Source: Uloborus plumipes (taxonomy: Eukaryota > Arthropoda > Arachnida > Araneae > Uloboridae). Taken from it: a DNA stretch of 64,000 nucleotides. Below, piece after piece: positions 32,401 through 42,089 of this stretch. Position 1 is the first letter of the stretch, and the number at the start of each line of letters is the position of its first letter. A program made the position numbers and the translations under genes. The notes under the pieces are model-generated. The model saw only the letters and a list, made by a program, of their open reading frames with translations. It made no database searches and was not told where the DNA came from. The DNA lies in contig JAXGGA010004680.1 of NCBI GenBank assembly GCA_038373865.1, forward strand, positions 21,592 through 85,591, in the 5' to 3' direction.

Positions 32401-33994
32401 GCAAATTCGATCCTTTAACTTTTCAAAAAGAAAAAGATGCCTCTTTTAGTTACAAAAAAGAAAGAAATGATGATACAAAATTTATATTAGATTCAGTTTA
32501 TCAAATTATTAGGGGTTAGTTTTCAGTAAATTTCAACCATTTACGGTTTTCAGTTAAGAACACTTTAAATTGAGCCATTCTCTAATATTTAAGCATGTAA
32601 TTTTATGTAAAATATAATCATATGGGATACTATAGTATAGAGCATTAGATTTCAAAAAGAAAAGAGAATGTAAGTAATGATTTAAAAGGAATGGATGGTA
32701 ATATCCGTCGTTACAAAATCGGCCAGAGAGCATTTCACGTTTTAATGTCAAATGCTACACTTTTTCAATAATAATAGTTTGGAAAGAAGAGTTTGAAAAA
32801 AGCGTAAAAGAAAGTTCCAATAACATTTGTTTGTTGGAAGTATAAATCTATATATATATAGGGTGTCCACTCCTATCGTGGACCAATAGCTAATTTCTAA
32901 ACCGTTAGAGATAAGCATATAGTTCATTTAGGAAAAAATCTCCAAATTACGAAAGGAATTTTGGGTCTATTCAGTGTTTTTCAAAAAATCAAATTTTGAA
33001 AGAGTTATGAAATTTAAATTTTTATACAGCCCCCAAGTCCTTTCAATCATATTTAGTAAAACATTCTTGACACTGTAACGTTTAAAACTAAAAAAAAATC
33101 ACTCTTTTACCACAAAAATTGACCAAGTTATGACGTTTTGAAAAATCAAGATTTTGCATTATTTCATGACGTCATCGAGAGATCACTAAAGGGACCGTAT
33201 GCGAAATCCTTCAAAATCTTGATTTTTCAAAACGTCATAACTCTGTCAATTTTTATGGTAGAACAGTGATTTTTTTTTAGTTTTAAATGTTACAGTGTCA
33301 AGAATGTTTTACTATATATGATTGATAGGACTGGGGGGCTGTATAAAAATTTAAATTTCGTAACTCTTTCAAAATTTGATTTTTTGAAAAACATTGAATA
33401 GACCCAAAATTCCTTTCGTAATTTGGAGATTTTTTCCTAAATGAACCATATGCGTATCTCTAACGGTTTAGAAATTAGCTATTGGTCCACGATAGGAGTG
33501 GAGACCCTGTATAAATGGATGTATGTATACGTATTTGTTTGTTCCTTATACAAATCCACAGTTTTCGTCGGATTTTCATCAAACTTGTCACATAGGTTCC
33601 TTGATACACTCGAATTCACATAGGCAGGGTTTTAAAATTTAAAAAAATCCAAAAAGCTCAAAGTTAAAATTTTTTGTCTCAAAATGACCATTGTCTTTTA
33701 AATTTGAATAGATAGAGCAATAGGGATAAGCCTTTTAAGAATACAAATTGATAAAATTTAAGACATTTAAATAGAGGTATTTTCCAACAAAGATCATGAT
33801 TAACGATGAATTATCAATTTAAGGCTCACCTATTTCATTTTAACATGAAATAAGTTAGAAACAATTATAATTAGCTATGTTGTATTAATAAGCACCCGGG
33901 CACCGCCGGTAATAAGCTAGTGCAAATATATAAATAGGAATGAAAAAGTACTTACATAATTGCAGAAGATTATGGTCATAGGGAAAACTAGCAT
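17208..33994 (-). CDS. Astacin family zinc metalloprotease, secreted, seven exons
   Basis: Exons, 5' to 3' on the minus strand: 33994-33956, 28439-28397, 26394-26291, 24994-24913, 23619-23502, 20550-20372, 17425-17208. Their lengths sum to 783 bases and every junction keeps frame, giving about 260 residues plus stop. Residues 1 to about 20 form a hydrophobic signal peptide, 20-66 a propeptide, then a catalytic domain only, with no EGF or CUB tail. HELMHALGFLHEQNRPD (158-174) is the full zinc signature with three His and the catalytic Glu; SIMHY (213-217) is the Met-turn. Four cysteines sit where astacins form two disulphides (KTC, GC, EDC and C-terminal QC). Astacins are secreted endopeptidases; in arachnids they serve in digestion and are also found in venoms, and this sequence alone does not say which. 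Odd points: one intron seems to be GC-AG and no F-E-G-D switch is seen in the propeptide. The catalytic exons are very secure, exons 1-3 less so. Confidence 0.93.
18120..18299. repeat. (AAAT)n-type simple repeat
   Basis: Degenerate AAATA/AAAT tandem array, purine-rich on the plus strand. It gives rise to spurious phenylalanine/tyrosine-rich frames on the minus strand. Confidence 0.92.
18299..18345. repeat. Dispersed repeat end with CTAGGTGACCCGTGCG and poly-A
   Basis: CTAGGTGACCCGTGCGGAAT followed by a run of about 20 A directly abuts the AAAT array. The CTAG...CCCG(T)GCG type end resembles those at 33880-33915 and 35955-35990, so a related repeat class is likely. Extent to the right is unclear. 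Confidence 0.45.
20372..20550 (-). CDS. Astacin exon 6: zinc-binding active site
   Basis: ATTTTCAG acceptor, GAAG|GTAACT donor. Encodes CFSLIGRLENEA, then a second Cys, then the complete HExxHxxGFxHExxRxD signature, then YNNIEEG. All zinc ligands and the catalytic Glu are intact. Confidence 0.97.
20551..23501 (-). other. Astacin intron 5: one hAT-like MITE, otherwise nothing
   Basis: Apart from the element at 21558-21828 I see only AT-rich sequence without exon-like blocks. Open frames of 70-116 codons around 21990-22645 have no recognisable domain. Confidence 0.6.
21558..21828. mobile_element. hAT-like MITE, 271 bp
   Basis: Ends CAGGGGCGGATACAAGGG and, inverted, CAAGGGTGGATCCAG. It is flanked by 8-bp repeats TTTCTGAG (21550-21557) and TGTCTGAG (21829-21836), one mismatch apart. 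CA(G/A)GGG(C/T)GGAT ends with 8-bp duplications fit hAT elements. No coding capacity. Confidence 0.85.
23502..23619 (-). CDS. Astacin exon 5: N-terminal subdomain
   Basis: TTTTTAATAG acceptor, GG|GTGAGT donor. Encodes the helix leading to AMNEFHMKTCIRFKAR and then YVLVEPGEG; the Cys is the first of the conserved four. Phases match both neighbours (A|GT gives Ser, GG|G gives Gly). Confidence 0.95.
23846..24257. mobile_element. MITE family T (CACTGTAAAAA ends), copy 1
   Basis: Left end CACAGCAAAAAATGAACTG and right end TTCATTTCTTACAGTGT are inverted; just inside lie TTTACAGTATAATAC and TTATACTGTAAAAAC. The interior is an array of variants of ACAGTTTA(T)TACTGTAAAATTAG in both orientations. Further copies lie at 46292-46668 and 58053-58433. 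This one sits in astacin intron 4. Confidence 0.9.
24505..24644. repeat. Short fold-back element
   Basis: GTTTATC, a T run, then CGGGTAATAGGGTA pairs with TACCC...CCTATTACCCG, AAAAAGAGGTAAAC about 100 bases on. Probably a small MITE in astacin intron 4; no target duplication established. Confidence 0.7.
24913..24994 (-). CDS. Astacin exon 4: propeptide cleavage region, mature N-terminus
   Basis: From a GCTTTAG acceptor to a GTAAGT donor. Encodes HGRTALSRDGTFWEDG followed by VVPYVLS. The R-x-A/L...W...GVVPYV pattern is the conserved start of mature astacin domains, with activation expected just after the HGR region (inferred). Confidence 0.93.
25305..25455. repeat. Two short direct repeats
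   Basis: TCAGTAGGAGTTGGTAG occurs twice at about 25310-25355, and a TTCTGAAATTCTGTAATGTT unit occurs in tandem at about 25405-25450. Minor slippage-type duplications within astacin intron 3. Confidence 0.75.
26291..26394 (-). CDS. Astacin exon 3: propeptide, probable GC donor
   Basis: A TTTTTACAG acceptor opens 34 codons of charged, helix-prone propeptide (for example IPEMREIRQRHSADE). The next exon needs a phase-0 donor, and the only sensible one is ACTGAG|GCAATT at 26290-26289, a GC donor. Reading on without splicing gives a phenylalanine run and soon leaves coding-like sequence. No FxGD motif, normally the zinc-binding switch of astacin propeptides, is visible. Confidence 0.6.
26466..26850. 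repeat. GT-rich minisatellite
   Basis: Irregular tandem array of GTGTGT(A)GGCG / GTGTAGGCAGG units. It produces long Thr/His/Pro-rich frames on the minus strand that are artefacts of the repeat. Astacin intron 2; the flanking sequence TTCAAATTAC...GCGATA recurs around 27072-27103. Confidence 0.93.
26930..27205. repeat. Second GT-rich tract with dispersed repeat flank
   Basis: 27100-27205 is another (GTGTGTAGGC)n tract. The preceding 26930-27060 (CAACCGGAGGTATTTATTAA...GTGTAAAAAA) resembles 28560-28690 (CAACCGGCGGTGATTATAAA...), so a transposable repeat flanks the minisatellite. The AATTC...ATCACGA(A/G)(C/T)TGCGATA left flank is shared with 26450, suggesting two copies of one repeat-plus-microsatellite element. 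Confidence 0.65.
27456..27721. mobile_element. Fold-back MITE, arms about 110 bp
   Basis: The left arm from CACCACCAGCTTGTTTAG through CATCCATGGACTG and TTTCGTGCTTATTATGCACTC is mirrored by the right arm ending GAGCTAGTGGTGTA. Arms differ by only a few substitutions around a loop near 27585, where CAAAAATCCTCTT and AAGAGGATTTTTG pair. No open frame. Lies in astacin intron 2. Confidence 0.9.
28397..28439 (-). CDS. Astacin exon 2: rest of signal peptide
   Basis: Bounded by TTTTCAG acceptor and GTAAGT donor. It encodes VIIVIGNEMDELNS, completing the hydrophobic core and entering a polar propeptide. 43 bases, entering in phase 0 and leaving one base (A) that pairs with AT of exon 3 to give Asn. 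Confidence 0.7.
28560..28690. repeat. Dispersed repeat related to 26930-27060
   Basis: CTCAACCGGCGGTGATTATAAAGG, then AGTGTAAAAAACTTGGACAAACTAATAAGTG and CAGGTTTTCAGTGTAA, parallels 26935-27055 with substitutions. It lies in astacin intron 1. Confidence 0.6.
29320..32860 (-). other. Astacin intron 1 body: no gene seen
   Basis: AT-rich sequence with a poly-A run at 29462-29480, a tRNA-like relic near 29830 and no exon-like block. Frames of 60-80 codons (for example 31225-31461) are low-complexity. Confidence 0.55.
29825..29915 (-). mobile_element. Possible tRNA-derived SINE relic
   Basis: On the minus strand a tRNA-like head can be read: an A-box-like AATCAATGGAAGAGAGG and, about 30 bases on, AAATTCGATTCTCACTGG, which resembles a B box. 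No target duplication or body repeat was identified, so this is tentative. Confidence 0.35.
32861..33509. mobile_element. Large palindromic MITE, arms about 310 bp, TA target
   Basis: Starts GGGTGTCCACTCCTATCGTG and ends CACGATAGGAGTGGAGACCC. The inverted arms match for about 310 bases each, with few differences, around a short centre near 33185 (ATGACGTCATCGAGAG). TA flanks both sides (TATATA|GGG and CCC|TGTATAA nearby), compatible with a Tc1/mariner-type or similar target. No coding capacity. It sits in astacin intron 1 and would form a very long RNA hairpin in the pre-mRNA. Confidence 0.92.
33512..33915 (-). repeat. Dispersed repeat, minus orientation, CCCGGGCACCGCCGG end
   Basis: One end has ATGGATGTATGTATACG and TTTGTTTGTTCC, the other has AAGCACCCGGGCACCGCCGG then AAGCTAGTGC. 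In inverse orientation the same pair of end types (CTAG...CCCGG at one end; GGAACAAACATCCATACATCC at the other) bounds 35955-37312. Family not identified; the palindromic MITE lies at its edge. Confidence 0.55.
33956..33994 (-). CDS. Astacin exon 1: start codon and signal peptide start
   Basis: An ATG preceded by AAA opens 13 codons (MLVFPMTIIFCNY), directly followed by a strong GTAAGT donor in phase 0. With exon 2 it gives one continuous hydrophobic segment, as a signal peptide needs, though without a basic residue at the start. A TATA-like TACAAAAG lies about 80 bases upstream (minus strand, 34078-34071). Chosen because phase and hydrophobicity both fit; no other upstream candidate was seen. 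Confidence 0.65.
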
Positions 33995-35109
33995 TTTAAG
34001 ATAATTTTAATTTAATGCTTAGTTATTACACGAAACACGCCCTCTATTCAAGCTAGTTTTGATCGGATGTCTTTTGTATGACTGGATTAAAAATTAGTGA
34101 GAGAAATGGAAGCACTGCTTTTCGTGTTTTATTTGTTTTAGCTAAAGAAAGATTCAATGTTTGAAAACTAACAAAGAATGCTCTGCAAGGAATGTAACAA
34201 TGAAATGAATTTAATGGATTGTATAACATCGTAATTTGACCTTTATTTAAATTTAGCTACAGTTTCCTCTGATGCAGCTTTTATGTAACGCTTACATCAT
34301 TCAATTGTTCGATTAGATTGAATCTAAATTTTTATTCAGTTCAAAAATTTACTTGGTGTGGCGTAACTTGGACGTGGCGAGCAAAATTTGCTACGCCTAG
34401 TGAAATTTCTGCTTTTATGTTGAAATAACACAGGTCTGCAACCAAAAAACTGCATGGGATATTTTGAGTGAACTTTGTTTTTTGGTGTGCTGAATCCGAA
34501 AATGACCTCCATTTTTACCTACCAAATGACCTATAGTTTTTTCGCAAAACGTGTGTACTGAGTTTGTGGTAATGTACCATTTTACCTCTACATAACTAAA
34601 GAAAACTATACTAATTTATGATTTTCAATTATAGTTTACAACAAATTATTTTTCTTATTTGATTCTTAGATGTTCAAAGAGTACCCACAGTTATAAAAAC
34701 TGATAAAAAGGGAGAGAGAGAGGGTGAAGGTCGGATGGGGAAAGTACAAACAGGACTGCTACACTCACCTACAGAGCCACATTGATTAGGTTCAAATATG
34801 TTGCACTGGTTTTTTGGAATTTAATGATTTTGTTAAAATACAAGTTATAGTGATAAAAGATATAAGGAATGTGAAGGTATTTAATTATTATGTATTTTTT
34901 TGTTTTTCGTTAGATTCGTGTATTAAAAGTTTTGGTTTTTATTGTATTTTTTTAGTGTATTCCCCTTTCTTATGAGATCCAGGAAATTAAATACTATCGA
35001 AATAAGCAGAAATGCTGCCATGGTGCATTTTCTTAACCAAGCTGACACCCATTTTAAACATAGAACCGTTCAAAGGTGCTTGGTGCTAATCGCAGCTTTC
35101 CAGGTTGGA

Positions 35110-35649
35110 CAGTATCGTGGTTGATTGTGAAAAGGTTCTGTTTTCACCGCTTTACATTAAATTAGGACTCTGATGATGTTACTTATCAAGTTTTTGTCAA
35201 AAGATGGAGACTATTTCAAATATGTTTGTTCGAAGTTTCCGAAATTGTCTGAAGCTAAATTGAGAGAGGAAACATTCACAGGACTTAACCTATGCAAACT
35301 TTTGTCTCACCCATTGTGTCTTGAATCAATGAATGAATCTAAAAAAGAATCCTGGAACTCATTCAAGGATGTGGTACAAAATTTTTTGGGAAGTTACAAA
35401 GACTCTAGTTACAACAATATCGTCAAGGGGATGCTAGCTGTATTCAAAGCTCAGCACTGCAACATGAGTTTAAAAGTCCATTTTCTACGTTCTCACGTAG
35501 ACTATTTTCCCGAAAACCTTAGTGGCTTTAGTGAGGAACTTGGGGAAAGATTTTATCAAGATGTGAAAGATACGGAGAGACTTTACCAAGGAAGAGGGGT
35601 TGTAAATATGACGTCAGACTACTTTTGGATGCTCAAGCGGAAAACATAG
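35110..35649 (+). pseudogene. Broken copy of a multicopy arthropod ORF family
   Basis: The frame at 35173-35649 encodes KFPKLSEAKLREETF, NFLGSYKDSSYNNIVKGML, MSLKVHFLRSHVDYFPENL and GERFYQDVKDTERLYQGR, ending DYFWMLKRKT. From memory this C-terminal pattern (HFLHSHLDYFPEN, GERFHQD, YQG, ADYCW-LKRD) belongs to an uncharacterised family that recurs in many arthropod genomes and behaves like transposon cargo; no enzymatic role is established. Just upstream, in another frame, VDCEKVLFSPLYIKLGL continues the same protein, so a 2-base frameshift near 35170 breaks it. No introns or promoter are seen. Likely a dead repeat copy. Confidence 0.7.
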
Positions 35650-35954
35650 AATTCCAACCAGAGAAAAAGCACCAGAAGGAGTATTAGTGAAAAGAAAAAA
35701 ACGGTTTTGCCGTGAAAAGAAGTAGACACTAAACGTAATCCACAATCTTAAATGTGTTGTAATGAGTAAAAGAAATGTACAACTCTTTTTTCCAATTAAT
35801 ACATGATTTTCTTTTTAACTTTTATGTTTTGACTTTGACAATTAAGCCCTTATTTGATGCAAAAAATCTGTACGTGATAGAAATTAGTTTAAAAAAAATG
35901 CGCTTTTAGATGCACTTAAAATGTACATCAACATGTAATGCAAGATATATAGTT

Positions 35955-37312
35955 TACTAGCAAAAATACCCGGCGCTGCCTGGGTCAGTAATAATTTTGA
36001 GAAACAATTTATACTTACCTTTGGGTTTTTTTCCGGAACTGAAAGAACTCAAAACACACCGCTTTGACGATTTTTAAAATGTCGCCTAATTTGCGGTAAC
36101 TGTTTTGTTGTGCCTAGGATAATTATGCTCCCCTCCCTACTTTATGAAAATACAGTATTATTATGTCACTAATTTTTGTCACAGAGAAATAGTCATCAAA
36201 TGCTGAGATACTATTGCTGACCATAAAATGATGCTAAAAGTTTTTGTCCTAAATGATTTCGAAATTAATGGAAACATTTGACAATTATTTATGGAAAAAC
36301 GCAAATTAATGGTGATTTTAGTCTTGTTTAAGGGCTTTATTAATTCAGTATGGGGATTACTTTACGTTTTGACATAATCTTAAAAAGGTAAAACATACGG
36401 AATCGGCCAACAAAAGAAAAAAAACTGAACTTTTTAAAATGTGGGAGTATTCTACCGATGATTAAGATTTTGCCGCAGTCGATAAATATCAGACAATAAT
36501 CATTTTATTTTGGTTACGTCGTGTAAGAAGTAAAGTACTATTATGTAGTGTTTGTCACAAAAACTGATGTCAGTTGAAAAAATCGCCGAGAATCTCAGTT
36601 ATTAAAATCTTCTTGCAACAAATTCGGCAAAATTCCAGTTCAATTGGACACGAAGTAACTGCCCAATTGTAAGTACCCCGAAAAAGTGCCCAATCAGTGC
36701 AAACAAATTTAAGAAATGCTGTTTTGTATTTAAAGCTCCATCAATAATGAACCGAATCCATTTATTAGTTGCCAATCTCTTCAAGCGATTACGCTACCGA
36801 TATTCTAAAACACATATTTACAAAACTTGCGAAAACTTACTTACAACCAAGATTACAAAATGTTTTAAAATACAAATCATGGTAACAGCTCGTTAGAGAG
36901 CGTTTCCAATGTCTATGTAAAAGCCCGGATATTTACCATGAAGCTGAAAAAAAATTACTTTTTGATTTGACTTGAGAAAAGCCTTGAAAATTTAATGCGA
37001 AAAGTGGAAATGATACATGCAATTCTAGCTATCGACAGGGAGTTGAGATGATGCACTAAATACTGAATTAGTTTGTTGGAAGCCTTCGCGGATTTGTGCG
37101 AAATATGTACCTCAAATTGGAATGAAAAAAGCCCTACCAATCGAACTTTTTCAAATATCGTTATAAATTATAGCCTATGCGTTATTCTGATGTATAAGCT
37201 ACATTATGGTAAAAGTTTTATTAAAATCCATTCAGTAGTTTTTGCGTGAAAGAGGAACAAACATCCATACATCCATCCATACAAACTTTCGCATATATAA
37301 TAGTAGTAAGAT
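35955..37312 (+). repeat. Dispersed repeat about 1.35 kb, ends CTAG-CCCGG and ATCCATACATCC
   Basis: Begins TTTACTAGCAAAAATACCCG (GCGCTGCCTGGGT follows) and ends with GAGGAACAAACATCCATACA, then ACTTTCGCATATATAATAGT. This pair of ends is common to a widespread arthropod repeat class that I cannot place in a superfamily. The interior has only short unremarkable frames. The copy at 33512-33915 has the same end types reversed. Confidence 0.6.
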
Positions 37313-39121
37313 ATCTCTATACTTTAGCCTTTAAGTATTAAATATATTACTTTTATATTCGCAAAGGACGTGGATTTTATCCTTTATTCAGAGTTACATA
37401 CAAGCAACATAAACACTTTAAATACTCGTAAATCAAATGTAATATAGTTTAGCCTTTAGTATTAATATAATAGTGTTAAATACGTATTACTTTTATGTCT
37501 GTCAAGAATGTGAATTTTACCTTTTATTCAGAGTTACATACATACAAACAAGCCCGCAAATCAAACTAATAATAAAAGCCTATAAGGCATTTTTTCGCAA
37601 AAACTTCAAGCAAATTAGCAAAAATATCCAAATATTATCAAAAATATGGCACAGAAGATGTGACAACAGAGAAGTATTAATTGTGAAAAAAATTAATAAT
37701 TTATAGGCGAGTTGTGAGCCACGAAGAATTTTTTTTTTTTTTGCATTGATGGAAGTTGAAAAATATTTTTATTAAAATAAATTTAATACGAAATTTCAAG
37801 ATTGTTTACAAGTTTTGTCGCTGCTAAGTACGATTCCGATTTAAAAAACTCTGAAAACGTGTTTTGTACATCATGCAATTTTTAAATAAAAATCCTTTAA
37901 TGGTAAGAGGGGAGAAATCGTACAGGCGAGTCAAACTGACCTGTCTTGCTTTTGTTTGATACGTACTACTATCTGTTGAAAACAATTTTAGATGTAAAAG
38001 TTGCTAATATGAAGAGCAGGTGAATCTGTTTTGTACGGGTACTTGTTTTAGGTATGAATAATTTAAAAAAAGTTTCATAACATCTCATCGAATTAAATAC
38101 TTTAAAAATCTTGTGTGTTTTATTTTTTTTTAATTTCTAATTTTCTTTTCTTTGAAACCACTTTTAGTTTTTTTGACTGAAATATGACTTTGGGTATTGT
38201 TTAAATGATGCTCTTTTTTTTCCAATTCACTTTTTACCTATGCAGATTCAAAATAGCATCTTGTTTTTTTTTTCCGGTTACTGTGTTCTTCAATTTACCT
38301 CTCGTGGTATTTTACGCTTAAATATTGACGAAAAAAACCGTTAAATTTAAAGTGGTTTTAATAAAAAGGACATTAAAGTTTGAAATTTACAGAAAAATAA
38401 AGCCTAACAAATTGAGAAACTGAATTATATATAAATTCTACATTATTTTGTTTTCAGAAATCAGCTTTACACGTAAAGCGGTAAGCTGGTATAATTTGCA
38501 ATATCAGCTAATTAAAATAGTTTTTATCTGTTGCTAGAAAATCAATGCCTCAAACAGAGCCCTTGCACCGAAAGTAGGCTCTTTCAGTTCTATACCCGAG
38601 GTTAAACATTTGGATTCTATGGAACATTTACTGATTTTACCTGTTTTCTTTTGGGACCCCAGGATTAGTTTCAAAATTATTAAGGCAATGTAGTTTTTAA
38701 CATTGGAGCGTTTTTGAACAGCGTGAAAGATATGGCTCAATTCCGTTCGAGGTGTTGTAAAATCATCAGACAAAAATAAAATGCTCAACAGTTTTGTGCC
38801 CTTGCATTTCATTTGTAAATAATTCAGCAAAACTTTTAAATAATTAAGAATATTTTGACTCTTATCATTTAAACTGCATTTTTTAAAAGCTCATGTTAAA
38901 AGCTCTTTCATTTGATAAATCATTGGTTTAAATGGCCTTCATGCCATAACGCTGCAGAACACTGAATTCTTAGAATGAGAAATCATCAAAATTTGAACTG
39001 CATTCTTTAATAAAAGACAGCCAAACTTAATCATCCTAATTTAGTATATCTGTTTAAAGCTTTATCTAATTATCAAGACTTAACGTATCTAATATATAAC
39101 TTTTCTCGAATTTTCTCAATA
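37313..39121. other. AT-rich DNA, nothing recognised
   Basis: Two similar stretches (about 37320-37410 and 37430-37545, both TTTAGCCTTTA(A)GTATTAA...TTATTCAGAGTTACATACA) form an imperfect direct repeat. Otherwise homopolymer runs and no supported gene. Confidence 0.55.
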
Positions 39122-39558
39122 CTAATCCATTAATGCCTGACACTTTTTCCCCAAAGATATTTTCTATACTGGTCCCTTAAAAGTTACGATAGACCTCGGA
39201 GGGTACATACTTTTTTTACTAAAACTTTTTTATGCCTACGGTATAATATTTAAAAAGACAGTTTATAAGAAGAAATAAAATCAGCAATTAACGTAAACTG
39301 GGAAGCTGGGAATAACTTTGAAAACTTAGCTTTTTTTTCTTGAGATTATGAACAATGTCATTTTTGATAAAGATCATATTAAAACTGCTACAGAACACAC
39401 TTTACAATGGTTACATGCTGAAATATGTTAATAACGAATTGAAATAATACCAAGGTACTAATTGAACACTATTATTTGATTGAAATGTTCATTTTAAGGA
39501 AATTCAGACCTTTTTTTGGACCGTCCCTAAATAGGGACGCTAGGCATTAATGGGTTAA
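39122..39558. mobile_element. piggyBac-type MITE (TTAACCCATTAATGCC family), copy 1
   Basis: The left end is CTAATCCATTAATGCCTG (target TTAA mutated to CTAA) and the right end GGCATTAATGGGTTAA. The subterminal right side carries GTCCCTAAATAGGGAC, a short palindrome. Its right half is the inverse of 51800-51980, so both belong to one family. TTAA targets and CCC ends fit piggyBac-type elements. No coding capacity. Confidence 0.85.
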
Positions 39559-40781
39559 ATCACCCTTAAATGTGATTTTAATAGACTGTAGATGCTTAGC
39601 AGTGTAAAATCTGAATAAATTCAGTTATAACTTTATCACTGTCCTGTTAGTTAGAGGGTTGTTAACTAGCCGATATTCAACCGAAGCGTTGGGAAAATTA
39701 ATGAATTTATCATAAAAACTTTGATATTTTGTTCGCCGAGAAAAGTTTTTCGATTTTCTTTCGGACTAGTAAAAATGCCTTAGGGGGAAGGGAAAAAAAT
39801 CCCTGTAACAGAAATATGCCAAACTTTTCTCTGGAAGGCAATCGTTTTTGCTCATGGGGAAATCGATTTTTTTTTGTTCCTTTTAGTTACATTTTTTCGA
39901 AAAGTTTACTCTCAGTATAAAAAAGGTATTAGAGGTTTATGAAATAAAAGATTGCCCGTAGGGTATTTTTCTGAAAATAGCAACTAAGTAATAAATTTTT
40001 CTTCCACTAGATATGAATTTCGCTCTTTTTTGTGTTGATATTTTCTGCAAAAGCAAAATGCAGTTTTAAGTCACCAGAAACATTTTCGTCTAAGAAAAGG
40101 GAAATAGTTCTTGCTTTGTTCAAAAGTGTGTAAGCTCAAGAGGCACATTAAAATTGTGGTGGCTATACTAATTAGGAAGAAACTTGAACTTTACTGTAAT
40201 ATAAAAATAATACTTATATTTTTAATGAAAAATTAGGGTCGTGAAAAAAAAAGATATTGCAATGTTTCCATTTCAGATTTTTTTCTTCACTCATCACTCA
40301 TATATTAAGTATCATTGAACCAATGTAAAAATTAAAGAAAGAAATACAGTTCAATTAAATACGAAAGCATGTATGTTTTGTCGTTCTGCATTACACGTCT
40401 AACAAAAAAACAAAACAAACAAACAAACCTGAACCAACTAATGTAGTTTCACAAGTTTTAATATATTTTTGAAGTTTAATCAGGGCGCTACAATTTTTTA
40501 AGGTTTGCGACCGAGTTTCAAGCTTACTTTTTATTTCCCCCCCTCCAAAAAAAAAAAAAACTTGCAAACATACAACATTCGTTGCTTAACCAGAGTATTT
40601 TTTCAACTTTTTTTAAAATCAAGCACTTTTCAGCAAATTTCCTTTTCAATGAACTTTAAAAAGGAGGACGTTGCCTTTCTTAAATGGAAGAAAATGTTTT
40701 TAATGGGTTAGAGATGTGACCGTATTTATCCTTTAAAGAAAAAGTTATGGATGAAAAATCAACGATATTCAGGTAGATCGA
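39559..40781. other. AT-rich DNA, nothing recognised
   Basis: No exon, repeat boundary or RNA gene is supported. Short homopolymer runs only (C/A run at 40540-40560). Confidence 0.55.
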
Positions 40782-41034
40782 TTAACTCGGGAGAACTCGC
40801 GCAGGGTCGAAAACGACCCCAGCGATTTTTGTTTCAATTTCTTTTAATTTCATAGCCGGATAAGGAAACAATCTTTTCGGTAGCTGCAATTGTGTCTTTC
40901 ATTGATGTAAGGGTGTGGTTGGAATTTTCCTAAACCCTTTACATTCTTGCAAAAAAGAGGGGTCTTTTGAGAACACTGGGGTCATTTTCAACCCTCGTTC
41001 GAGCGCTCGTGTGACAAATAACGGCGCGAGTTAA
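40782..41034. mobile_element. piggyBac-type MITE, second family, 253 bp
   Basis: Bounded by TTAA on both sides (40782-40785, 41031-41034) with ends CTCGGGAGAACTCGCG and CGGCGCGAG. Subterminal GGGTCGAAAACGACCCCAG on the left and ACTGGGGTCATTTTCAACCC on the right are inverted counterparts. GGGTC-N-ACGACCC motifs just inside TTAA ends are characteristic of some piggyBac-like elements. Confidence 0.85.
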
Positions 41035-42089
41035 GCACCAATACATTTTATTATTGAATACATGGTTTAATTAAGCAAACATGAAATTGCCATCAAGCAA
41101 ATAATACTTATAATCGAGTAAAGGTCGAGACTAGCGGTCGCCACTAGCCAGTGACGACTAAAAATGATTTTTTGGCAACTATAAGATGTTATGTTGGTTG
41201 CCAAACTGGCAACGTACTTGTTTTCCAATTAAAAATACAAATTGTCGATTATGAAAAGGAAATATGTGTTAGCAACAAAACTGGTGGCCAATGTTAACTT
41301 GGAAAGAAAATCGACCCATCTGCTGTATAAAACATTTAAATACATAATTTCAATCTACAAATTCAGTGAAACCTTGTTGGAAAAATAGTCAAAGATGTCC
41401 AAATTTATGATTAATCAGCAAATTAAATGAAATGTTTTTTAACTTCAAGTATGCAGGTGCGTTTAGTACTTGTTTTGTTTGCATAATGTTTTTTTATTTG
41501 GATCTTAAAATAAATAATTTTCTTCTTCAGAAAAGGTTTGTAAGTTTTTTTTTTTAACACTTTTCTTTTAAACGTCGCAATTTAGTTAAGATTTGTCAAG
41601 TACATAGGGTTATATTACTATATGCAGAATGAAGTGAATTGCGATTACAATTTTGGAACTTGGTTCAAAGTGGCCACTAACTTATTTGCGTTTACTGGCC
41701 ATTATCAAATTTTTTTCAGAAAAGTTATTATTTTTTTCTTTGTTTGTTAGAAAGATCTCAATTAGAAAACCCTGTTGTAATATAAATCTTTGTACCAAAC
41801 TTTCATTTTTTATTTGATAAGTTCATTGTCCAAATGCTTCTAAGAAAGTGAATCGCAAAAAATATATCACACAAATAAATAACATAAATGGTAGTTTTGA
41901 GTTGAGAACGTTTAGCTTTTTTTTTCTTGAACCATCAGGAAATTACTAACAGCAAAGCAAAGCAAAAAAAAAATCTAAATCTAAAAAGCCACTGATACTA
42001 AATATTTTTAGCTCTAAAGAATGAAAAAAACACAGAAGTTTGAAATACAGTTGTAGTTTTTATTCAAAAAAGAGAAAAAAAGTTATTTA
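41035..42089. other. AT-rich DNA, nothing recognised
   Basis: A small patch around 41130-41230 repeats TGGCAAC/GTTGCCA words but without clear boundaries. No gene supported. Confidence 0.5.
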
